8,050 bases of DNA from JANLSE01 sp038214135. Its GTDB lineage: Bacteria > Chloroflexota > Chloroflexia > Chloroflexales > Roseiflexaceae. Numbering within the stretch: the first letter of the stretch is position 1; the number at the start of each line of letters is the position of its first letter. The notes under the pieces are model-generated. The model searched no databases. It saw only the letters and a list, made by a program, of their open reading frames with translations, and was not told the origin of the DNA. The position numbers and the translations under genes are program-made. Below are positions 1 through 5,681 of this stretch, one piece after another. The DNA lies in NCBI GenBank assembly GCA_038214135.1, contig JBBQSD010000201.1:1-8050 (forward strand), given 5' to 3'.

Positions 1-147
1 ATGCGTTTCTTGCAGGGCCGCAAAATCCGCGATACAGCCGAACGCCTAGCAATGAGCGAATCGGATCTGTACCGCAAACAACGAGTGGCCGTTGAAGAAG
101 TCGCCCGCCAACTGGCCCTGATGGAAGAGACAGAGAAACCGGCCTAA
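1..147 (+). CDS. C-terminal fragment of a helix-turn-helix (sigma region 4-like) protein, 5' end outside window
   Basis: The reading frame is open from base 1 to a TAA at 145-147 and gives 48 residues. It begins with ATG, but this is probably an internal Met of a longer protein cut by the window edge. The stretch RKIRDTAERLAMSESDLYRK (residues 7-26) has the layout of a sigma-70 region 4 or LuxR-like helix-turn-helix: an Ile/Ala-rich first helix, a turn, then a SESDLYRK recognition helix. A basic, Ala/Val/Glu-rich helix and a charged tail ending EETEKPA follow. From family knowledge, such a module often closes longer regulatory or sigma-like proteins, where it binds DNA. The rest of the protein cannot be seen, so target and function are unknown. 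The gene converges on the minus-strand gene ending at 206, with a hairpin between them. The fold is fairly likely; the exact family is not determined. Confidence 0.6.
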   Translation: MRFLQGRKIRDTAERLAMSESDLYRKQRVAVEEVARQLALMEETEKPA

Positions 148-152
148 TTGGC

Positions 153-205
153 CCGTAGAGACGCAAGATGTTGCGTCTCTACGGCCTGATATTGCGTCTC
201 TACGG
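153..205. repeat. Interspersed palindromic repeat (GTAGAGACGCAA family), copy 1, one full unit plus a half unit
   Basis: Bases 153-166 (CCGTAGAGACGCAA) pair perfectly with 171-184 (TTGCGTCTCTACGG) around a GATG loop, giving a 14-bp stem. Seven bases later the right arm recurs exactly at 192-205, so the locus holds one full palindrome and one extra half. It lies between two convergent genes: the first stop is at 145-147 and the second gene's stop codon (206-208) touches the half copy. No T-run follows on either strand, so it is not a classical intrinsic terminator, though the folded RNA could block read-through or protect 3' ends. The same core occurs at 3052-3081. Similar palindromes are, as I recall, common between genes in Chloroflexota and cyanobacteria. 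Confidence 0.9.
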
Positions 206-514
206 CTATGGATCATTGCGGCGATGGTGGCGCCCACAAGAATTCGATTCCATCACAACCCGCGGATTTGCCGTAAAGAGCATGCCAAAGGCAATCTTCG
301 GCTTCATCGCCCCATGGGCAAGCGCAAAACCATAGGCAATCCGCTGCGCTGTCCTGCGGCTGGCGCTGCGCAAACGGCGCATACGAATATAGGTACTGGG
401 TGGCACACCCGAACATGTGCAGAGATGTGTCGCATCAAGATTCAGGGTCGCCAGTTGCTGATCAAAATCAGAGGTTGGCGCAAATGTCTGCGCGAGTTGA
501 TAGGGCTGCGGCAT
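206..514 (-). CDS. Small probable helix-turn-helix (XRE-like) protein
   Basis: This frame encodes 102 residues, with ATG at 514-512 and TAG at 208-206. A Shine-Dalgarno-like GAAAGG (527-522) sits 7 bases before the start. Residues about 24-66 fit an XRE/HTH_3-type DNA-binding fold: a first helix through DATHLCTC, SGVPPSTYIRMRR as turn plus recognition helix, then SRRTAQRIAYGFAL, where XRE proteins typically have S.RTA.RIA.AL. Codons look like those of neighbouring real genes, which favours this frame over the overlapping plus-strand frame at 224-580. The protein is basic, has no signal peptide and is expected to be cytoplasmic. It has a good promoter candidate at 559-586. The last residues (about 86-102) look poorly conserved in character, and the stop touches a mobile-looking repeat, so the C-terminus may have been altered by that insertion. 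Its target is unknown; autoregulation is possible. It could still be a degenerate gene. Confidence 0.5.
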   Translation of the reverse strand: MPQPYQLAQTFAPTSDFDQQLATLNLDATHLCTCSGVPPSTYIRMRRLRSASRRTAQRIAYGFALAHGAMKPKIAFGMLFTANPRVVMESNSCGRHHRRNDP

Positions 515-558
515 TTCATGGCCTTTCTATGCTCAAGAATTAACGTGTTCTTAACAAG

Positions 559-586
559 ATTATGCCGCATGAATGAGTAAGTTCAA
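559..586 (-). promoter_or_regulatory. Putative sigma-A-type promoter for the small HTH gene
   Basis: Read on the minus strand, TTGAAC (586-581) and CATAAT (564-559) match the -35 and -10 consensus at 4 of 6 and 5 of 6 positions, with a 16-base spacer. Transcription would start near 552, leaving a leader of about 37 bases that includes the GAAAGG ribosome site. Just downstream of the -10, GTTAA occurs twice in direct orientation (555-551 and 544-540), 11 bases apart, which is one helical turn. This could be an operator, but nothing proves it. The region 515-655 is AT-rich and otherwise non-coding. Confidence 0.45.
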
Positions 587-655
587 GTTTGTTTTGTGTT
601 AGGCATCCTGTGCAAAAATTCTACAATATCTGGATAATTGCTTTAGATGGCGCTT

Positions 656-2686
656 TTAGAATGGTTCTGGTGGCCGAATGCGCCAGGCCATTGCTTGCAG
701 CCAGATCGCGGCGCTGATCCAGATCAGGTACGCACCAATCAGGATGATGATCAGTTGCCCTGCACGCCCACGCTGCCAATAGCGCAGTGCGGTGCGTGCG
801 CCCCAGATGCCAATCACCCATAGTGAAAACATGAGCCAGCGGGTTGTCAGGTTTGCGCTACTAAACAGCGGCAGCAGTGCAAATCCCGTTGCGATCAGCA
901 CAGTCAGCCCTGCGAGTACACCCAGGGTTAGCTTGGATTGCCGCGCTGCCCAAGAACCAGAACGCCGCATTGTTGCGAGGCCAAGCGCCATTCCAACCAG
1001 GGCTAACAGGGCCGGAAACAGCCCCGTGTGATCGCGTAACCCTTCACCAAGCAGTGAATCGATCAAGGCCGAGAGTGATTGCATATTTTGCAGGGCTGTA
1101 TCTTCGCCTGCTGCACCAACTGCGCCAACCTGGTTGCGAATTGTTCCGAGAAAGAAGCTATAAAAGATGCTAAATGTTGCCAGTTGAACACCCAATGCCG
1201 TGATAGCCACCCATCGCGCCGTATTGCCAGAGATACGCCGTGCGATTGCAAGCGCCAGCACGAGTGCCGTCGCGCCGCCTACTAACAGCGAGTCGTTCAG
1301 ATAGTAGCTAAAATGGCTAAGATAGGCAAGGAATTCAAGCAACACGAGTATCGCAAGCGCAGTTAGTGTGATCGATGCTCGTGATTGGCCCGAATCAGTG
1401 TGCCACTGCAACGCGAGCACAAGCGCCGCGATAAGCGATAGATGGATCGCTTGGGCAAACATGAAGGTACTAAAATTCCACCAGGATGCCAGCATGCCAC
1501 CAGGAGCGAGTGCATAGAATCCAGCCGCAAGCAGCGCAACAATCTCATTCCGCGAATGCTGTCGAAACCCTGCCATCGCAATCATGTACACAACGAATGG
1601 GCTCAGGGCATCGAGCAGGGCGGCACTCAGATGCAGCAGCATTGGCAGATCAATCCCAAGCAGGGCCAGGGGCGCGAGAATCAGGTATAACGCTGGCGGG
1701 TATGGTGATAGCACGCCACGATGTGGAGCCTGCAAAAAGATCTGCCCTTCGATCAGTTCTGCATAGCGATGGGCATGGAAGCCAATATCGCCAGGCATTG
1801 CACCAGGAACGATTTTACCGCCATAGCGTAGCGTAAAAACAACCAGCGCGAAGAATAACAGCCAGCGCAGCGCTCGCGCCGAGAGCGGGTAGCCGAAACG
1901 AATAAACAATTGCGGCATACCAATGCGGAGCACGATACACAGCCCGACAGCCATTCCAAGTGCGCTCAGGAGTGGTTGCGCGGCAAGTGTGCTGCGTGGC
2001 GGATCCAGCATAGCGGCACAGGCAACCAGCACAAGAGTAATCTGGCACCCCCAGGTTGTGGAAGATGGCGAGAAGCCACTCCAGCGCAACCCGGCCCAGA
2101 GCAGAATTGGTAGCAGCAGCCAGATGATGATCGATGGTTCGGTTGGCAATGCCAGGCCGCTGCGCTGGATCAATAGGGTACCAACGGGAATGCCAAGATT
2201 ACGATCATCGCCAGCCACGCGAAAGGTGCTACTACGAAATTCAATGGTTGGGTTGTTTATTGGTAGCGGCGGAACCAGAATATGATAGCGTGCGCCATCG
2301 GGGCGCAACACCAATGGCGCGATCTGCTGCCCATTGGCCCACAGTCCAGCAGCCGGTTGCCCGCGATCATAGACATCACGGGGGATCGGCAGTATGTGGA
2401 TCGTCAGCAGCAGCGGGTGTTGTGCAAACCCGGCCAATCGCACAACCGAACGCGCCCCGGACCAACGGAACGGGCCGTTTGGCCCAGCACTGGTTCCGTA
2501 GAAGCGGCTGATCAATGGCAGATCGGCACCAATGCCATCTTCCTGGCCAACCACAATTGGGTAGCGCAATGGGAACTGAGCAACCCCAACAAGCAGTATG
2601 GCAAACAGACCGATCAGCGCCGCCAATCGCATATCAAACAGATCGATCAGCCCAGAACGAATACGAGCCAGCAATCGACTGATCAT
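656..2686 (-). CDS. Polytopic membrane protein, GT-C glycosyltransferase-like, with N-terminal extracytoplasmic beta-sandwich
   Basis: The gene encodes 676 residues and ends at TAA 658-656. I place the start at ATG 2686-2684: it lies one base after the stop of the upstream gene (TGA at 2690-2688), whereas the longer frame from 2779 would run through the end of that gene. A first membrane helix (about 19-38) is followed by a beta-rich extracytoplasmic domain (about 43-180) with FRWSGA (73-78) and GDDRNLG (159-165), the latter resembling the D-R-x-LG motif of galactose-binding-like sandwiches in Chloroflexota membrane proteins. About 15 further hydrophobic helices follow. PGDIGFHAHR (298-307) after a membrane helix and PYPPALY (328-334) recall the first-loop Asp region and later YPP motif of GT39/PMT-like GT-C enzymes. 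Such enzymes use polyprenyl-phosphate sugars on the outer membrane face. Catalysis and substrate are inferred, not shown; it could be a non-enzymatic relative. It probably shares a transcript with the gene at 2688-3035. Confidence 0.85.
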   Translation of the reverse strand: MISRLLARIRSGLIDLFDMRLAALIGLFAILLVGVAQFPLRYPIVVGQEDGIGADLPLISRFYGTSAGPNGPFRWSGARSVVRLAGFAQHPLLLTIHILPIPRDVYDRGQPAAGLWANGQQIAPLVLRPDGARYHILVPPLPINNPTIEFRSSTFRVAGDDRNLGIPVGTLLIQRSGLALPTEPSIIIWLLLPILLWAGLRWSGFSPSSTTWGCQITLVLVACAAMLDPPRSTLAAQPLLSALGMAVGLCIVLRIGMPQLFIRFGYPLSARALRWLLFFALVVFTLRYGGKIVPGAMPGDIGFHAHRYAELIEGQIFLQAPHRGVLSPYPPALYLILAPLALLGIDLPMLLHLSAALLDALSPFVVYMIAMAGFRQHSRNEIVALLAAGFYALAPGGMLASWWNFSTFMFAQAIHLSLIAALVLALQWHTDSGQSRASITLTALAILVLLEFLAYLSHFSYYLNDSLLVGGATALVLALAIARRISGNTARWVAITALGVQLATFSIFYSFFLGTIRNQVGAVGAAGEDTALQNMQSLSALIDSLLGEGLRDHTGLFPALLALVGMALGLATMRRSGSWAARQSKLTLGVLAGLTVLIATGFALLPLFSSANLTTRWLMFSLWVIGIWGARTALRYWQRGRAGQLIIILIGAYLIWISAAIWLQAMAWRIRPPEPF

Positions 2687-2687
2687 C

Positions 2688-3035
2688 TCAATTGAACTGT
2701 TGCATTCGTTGTGTCGTGAAACCAATGCTGCGATAGAATGCCGTTGTGGCAATCTGCTGTGGCCCGCTGCCGCTGGCACTCAATGGAATATCGCAATACA
2801 ATGTCAACCCATCAAGGGTAACACTGCCACTCCCACTCTCTGTTGTTATGTCAATAACAACACTCACTGGCCGCATTCCGGGGCTGTATGTCAGTGCGAT
2901 ATGGGCCATTGATGGTGTACCTGGTCTGATCGCCGTGATGCGTACGCTAGCGAGGCGGGCGGTGCGGGTACTGATTGCGGCCAATCCAATTGCTACGGCT
3001 GTAGCACCCAACGCGATCCGTTGTAGTCGGTTCAT
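2688..3035 (-). CDS. Small exported or membrane-anchored protein of unknown function
   Basis: The 115-residue product begins at ATG 3035-3033, 5 bases after a strong Shine-Dalgarno GAGGAG (3046-3041), and ends at TGA 2690-2688. The N-terminus (MNRLQR, then a hydrophobic stretch at about 8-22) is a signal peptide or an uncleaved anchor; there is no lipobox. The remainder alternates hydrophobic and polar residues in beta-strand style (VRITAI, AHIALTYSPG, VSVVIDITT, GSVTLDGLTLYCDIPL) and holds a single Cys, so a small beta-sandwich facing outside is the best reading. I do not recognise the family. Only one base separates its stop from the start of the GT-C-like gene, so the two are very likely translationally coupled and may act together, for example as partner and membrane enzyme; that is inference. 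It follows the lytic transglycosylase gene by 93 bases, a gap that contains a palindromic repeat in its leader. Confidence 0.75.
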   Translation of the reverse strand: MNRLQRIALGATAVAIGLAAISTRTARLASVRITAIRPGTPSMAHIALTYSPGMRPVSVVIDITTESGSGSVTLDGLTLYCDIPLSASGSGPQQIATTAFYRSIGFTTQRMQQFN

Positions 3036-3051
3036 TGATACTCCTCGAGGT

Positions 3052-3081
3052 CGTAGAGACGCAAGATGTTGCGTCTCTACG
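3052..3081. repeat. Interspersed palindromic repeat (GTAGAGACGCAA family), copy 2
   Basis: Bases 3052-3064 (CGTAGAGACGCAA) pair with 3069-3081 around the same GATG loop as copy 1 at 153-184, giving a perfect 13-bp stem that a T-G wobble (3051/3082) can extend. On the minus-strand transcript the hairpin ends 5 bases before the GAGGAG ribosome site of the 115-residue gene, and that site overlaps a CCTCGAGG palindrome (3043-3050). The hairpin could partly insulate this gene from the upstream transglycosylase gene or stabilise the downstream message. No T-run follows, so it is not a typical terminator. Confidence 0.9.
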
Positions 3082-3128
3082 GCGCGAAAACCAACGCTTC
3101 AACGTGAAGATCCCATCATGCAATTAGT

Positions 3129-5507
3129 TCATGGTTGTTTATACAAGCGTTGGTAGGCGGCATAATTGCCATACACAATTTTGACATAGGCGCGCGTTTC
3201 GTCATAATCGATGCCCTCAATAAAGCGATCTGGGTCACTTGTACCCGGCGCTTGCAGCCAACGTATGGCATTTGTTGGGCCACCATTATAGGCTGCCAGG
3301 GCGGCATAGACATTATCCTCAAGCTGGCGCAGTTGTGTGCCAAGGTAAAAGGCCCCAAATCGGATATTGAGCGCTGGTCGGGCAAGATCGCTATCGCGGA
3401 ATTCGGCGACGCGCAGGTGTTCCGCGATTCCGCGGGCCGTATCCGGCATCACCTGAGCTAACCCATAGGCACCAGCCACCGAGCGGATCTGCGGGGCAAA
3501 GCGGCTTTCCTGGCGTATTAACGCATACAGTAACAATGGATCGATCTGCTGTTCCTGCGCCGATGCAAGTACGGACAAAGCATATGGCGTTGGCAGGCGT
3601 AATCGGGCAATGATTACTGGCATTCTGGTGCGCGCACTCGCTGGAATCTGATCAATAAGTTGATCGACACTATCAAGCGCCACATCCGCACGGCCATGCT
3701 CGTGTGCAATACGGGCCAGGAGTGCCAGGGCACGCGGATCATCCAGATACGATTGCCAGGCAGCACGCCACTCGGCCCGAGCCTCTGCTGCAAGCCCAAC
3801 CTCATCCAGCGCAATTGCGCGGGCCAAGAAGCCCGTTTGTGCCTGCATGAGTGTTGTGATGGTTTGTTCTGACTGGCCACCTACCAGTGGGGCAGCCCAT
3901 TGCCCAACCCAATCGTTGAGTGCTGTCCAATCCTGCACTTGCACAATAGCAGTGACGGGTGTTTTACCCTGGCGTGTGATGCCAAGCAGATCTTCGGTGC
4001 GAGCGGCATAGTACGATTCGGGTGCCAGTAGGGCGGCGCGTTTCAAGAGTATGTTCCCACCTGCCAAATCGCCAGATTCGCGTTTTGCGCGGCCTGCCCA
4101 ATAGGCTCCCTGAGCGGCAATAATACCAGCAGATTGATTAGACTGAAACTCCCATGCCTTGGCAGCCTCAGCGATCCGCCCCGTCTGATACAATCCCAGC
4201 CCCGCCGCAAAGAATGCATCGCGGCCCTGGGTGGTATCGGCATAGCGTCTGGCCAGATCATAACGAACATCGGCAGCAGCAACTGGATCATCCAGCCCAT
4301 CCAGCAGCAGTGCCGCACGGCGCAGCGCCTCGGGCGCGCGTGGGTCGTTGGGTTGTTCAGCGGCATAGGCCCGATACGCTGCCACTGCTGCTGCTCGATC
4401 ACCACGCTGGCCGAGTGTCTGGATGCGATCCAGGCGTGCCTGACTGGCAACATCGCTGGTTGGTTGGGCCTCGGCCAGGATCTGATCGAGTGCTGTGAGT
4501 GCAGCAGCATAATCGGGGCTATCGCCCTCGCGGAATGTGAGCGCTCGGCGGCGGCGCAAATCCAGTTGTATTGCTCCCGAACTGCCAGCAATCGCTGCAT
4601 CGAACTGGCTACGGGCAGCGACCCAGCGTTCGACATTGCTGAACACGAGCGCAGCAAGCGCTGGATCAGGCGTATAGTATGGATCAGCCAACAGCAGATC
4701 GGCGGCAGCTGCGGCCTGTGGAGCAGCAGGGGACTGTTCAAGGATTTCCTGGAGCCAGGCCACACGGCGTAGAGAATCGCCCAGCGCCTGTGCGGTGGTA
4801 GCGGCATCGAATAAGATCCGCGCCCGATAGGAGGGTTCCTTGGCCAGATCCAGCAGGGCTACATACAGCCGTAGCGCTTCATCTGGATGTTGAGCCGCTT
4901 GTTGCGCAGCAATTGCTCGCTCATAGGCCAGTGCCCGTTCGCCAGGAACAAGGGAGCTGGTTGCAGTTTGTTCATATGCCACGGCGGCCAGTTCTGGCTT
5001 ACCAAGACGCAGCAGCACATCGCCACGCCGGAATTGGGCATATGCACCAATTGGCGTATTCAGATCGGCATAGCGCTGATACATTTCCTCAGCTTGGGCA
5101 TCCTGGCCAGTCTGCTCATAGGAACGTGCCAGCAGAAATCGTGCGCGAGCGCCATAGGCACCGGGTGGCTCGGCAGCGGCAATCGGCTCAAGGGCCGCAA
5201 CAGCAGAAGCCCAGCGCTCGCGCAGAACAAAGCTCTCGGCCAGATAGAACGCTGCCGTCGGCACACGCACATCGGTAGGGCTACGATCAATAAGATCATG
5301 AAACTGCTCGGCGGCGGCAGCATGTTCACCAATGGCACGCAACATAAGCCCATACTCAAGTTGCTCACCAGCCGATTGTGGTGTTGGCGATGGTTGGAAG
5401 GATGCCGTTGGAGGCAGTGGTGTTTGGGCGGCTGTTGGCCGTTGTGGGGCGAATTCGCAGCTAGCGAGTAGCATGGCCAGCAGGATCACCGAAATCAGCA
5501 TTCGCAT
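3129..5507 (-). CDS. Lytic murein transglycosylase (Slt70-like) lipoprotein with TPR-like helical repeats
   Basis: The product has 792 residues (ATG 5507-5505, TGA 3131-3129). Residues 1-17 form a lipoprotein signal with lipobox LASC, so Cys17 should be lipidated; a Pro/Thr-rich linker follows (about 18-47). Residues about 50-640 are Ala-rich paired helices of TPR/superhelix type, as in the U- and L-domains of Slt70. The C-terminal SLT domain (about 645-792, GH23) has IRQESRF with the catalytic Glu667, AYGLAQVMPDTA (680-691), AAYNGGP (738-744) and the terminal YVKIVYGNYAAYQRLY. Family enzymes cleave the MurNAc-GlcNAc bond of peptidoglycan and form 1,6-anhydroMurNAc. The protein is longer than E. 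coli Slt70 (about 645), mainly through extra helical repeats. It is predicted to be anchored outside the cytoplasmic membrane. No strong Shine-Dalgarno precedes the start; Met3 at 5501 is an alternative. It heads the minus-strand envelope cluster and is divergent from folC. Confidence 0.95.
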   Translation of the reverse strand: MRMLISVILLAMLLASCEFAPQRPTAAQTPLPPTASFQPSPTPQSAGEQLEYGLMLRAIGEHAAAAEQFHDLIDRSPTDVRVPTAAFYLAESFVLRERWASAVAALEPIAAAEPPGAYGARARFLLARSYEQTGQDAQAEEMYQRYADLNTPIGAYAQFRRGDVLLRLGKPELAAVAYEQTATSSLVPGERALAYERAIAAQQAAQHPDEALRLYVALLDLAKEPSYRARILFDAATTAQALGDSLRRVAWLQEILEQSPAAPQAAAAADLLLADPYYTPDPALAALVFSNVERWVAARSQFDAAIAGSSGAIQLDLRRRRALTFREGDSPDYAAALTALDQILAEAQPTSDVASQARLDRIQTLGQRGDRAAAVAAYRAYAAEQPNDPRAPEALRRAALLLDGLDDPVAAADVRYDLARRYADTTQGRDAFFAAGLGLYQTGRIAEAAKAWEFQSNQSAGIIAAQGAYWAGRAKRESGDLAGGNILLKRAALLAPESYYAARTEDLLGITRQGKTPVTAIVQVQDWTALNDWVGQWAAPLVGGQSEQTITTLMQAQTGFLARAIALDEVGLAAEARAEWRAAWQSYLDDPRALALLARIAHEHGRADVALDSVDQLIDQIPASARTRMPVIIARLRLPTPYALSVLASAQEQQIDPLLLYALIRQESRFAPQIRSVAGAYGLAQVMPDTARGIAEHLRVAEFRDSDLARPALNIRFGAFYLGTQLRQLEDNVYAALAAYNGGPTNAIRWLQAPGTSDPDRFIEGIDYDETRAYVKIVYGNYAAYQRLYKQP

Positions 5508-5513
5508 GAGGGT

Positions 5514-5519
5514 ATTGTA
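5514..5519 (-). promoter_or_regulatory. Putative -10 element (TACAAT) directly before the transglycosylase start
   Basis: On the minus strand TACAAT (5519-5514) matches the -10 consensus at 5 of 6 positions and is followed by ACCCTC and then the ATG at 5507. Transcription would start at or close to the start codon, giving a leaderless message, which agrees with the absence of a Shine-Dalgarno sequence. No convincing -35 is seen at 16-18 bases. The palindrome CCACGTGG (5520-5527) lies immediately upstream and could bind a regulator. Confidence 0.35.
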
Positions 5520-5540
5520 CCACGTGGCAGGAGTCAGGAG

Positions 5541-5575
5541 TCAGGTTAGATACTCCGCTGGAGCATCTAACCTGA
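5541..5575. repeat. Long near-perfect hairpin inside the MITE-like element
   Basis: Bases 5541-5556 (TCAGGTTAGATACTCC) pair with 5560-5575 (GGAGCATCTAACCTGA) around a GCT loop. The 16-bp stem has a single A/C mismatch (5552 against 5564). No T-run follows, so it is not a standard terminator for either strand, and both flanking genes start here rather than end. It would form a strong cruciform or RNA fold. Confidence 0.9.
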
Positions 5576-5599
5576 TCACAGAGCTAGACAGAGCCAGTA

Positions 5600-5608
5600 T
5601 GCTAGAAT
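5600..5608 (+). promoter_or_regulatory. Putative extended -10 promoter for folC
   Basis: TGCTAGAAT (5600-5608) fits the extended -10 form TGnTATAAT with one mismatch in the hexamer. Transcription would start near 5615, leaving a leader of roughly 65 bases before the folC ATG at 5682. No good -35 stands at 16-18 bases, which extended -10 promoters tolerate. The site lies inside the MITE-like element. TATATA at 5665-5670 is an alternative -10 but overlaps the ribosome site AAGGA (5670-5674), so it is less likely. Confidence 0.35.
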
Positions 5609-5681
5609 CATTTGTATTAAGCATTCGTGAGATACTTCTGAATTCTGACTCCTGGCTTCTGGGATATATAAGGATTAACCC

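Larger units (their letters stand above)
5528..5654. mobile_element. MITE-like element with 10-bp terminal inverted repeats in the slt/folC divergent intergenic region
   Basis: CAGGAGTCAG at 5528-5537 and its exact complement CTGACTCCTG at 5645-5654 bound a non-coding segment of 127 bases. The left end also repeats the 7-base unit CAGGAGT in tandem (5528-5541) followed by CAGG. Inside lies a long hairpin (5541-5575). The segment has no reading frame of note and no clear target-site duplication was found in the flanking bases. From memory, GAGTCAG/GAATTCTGACTCC-type intergenic repeats are frequent in cyanobacteria and Chloroflexota; here the assignment rests on structure only. It fills most of the divergent promoter region and carries a possible folC promoter. 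Confidence 0.5.

Noticed and set aside
153..205. CRISPR array or intrinsic terminator
   Set aside because: There are only one and a half palindromic units with a 7-base gap, no spacers and no T-run, so it is an interspersed repeat.
224..580. Plus-strand 118-residue reading frame
   Set aside because: It is Cys/Arg/His-rich without any motif, and lies antisense to the HTH-like gene, whose codon use and ribosome site are better.
2687..2779. Upstream extension of the GT-C-like gene to an ATG at 2779
   Set aside because: It would overlap the end of the 115-residue gene in another frame and adds a hydrophilic segment unlike a membrane protein N-terminus. The ATG at 2686, one base after that gene's stop, is the better start.
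4043..4807. Minus-strand and plus-strand long frames inside the transglycosylase gene (also 4134-4772)
   Set aside because: They overlap the well-supported TPR region of the transglycosylase and show no domain pattern of their own.
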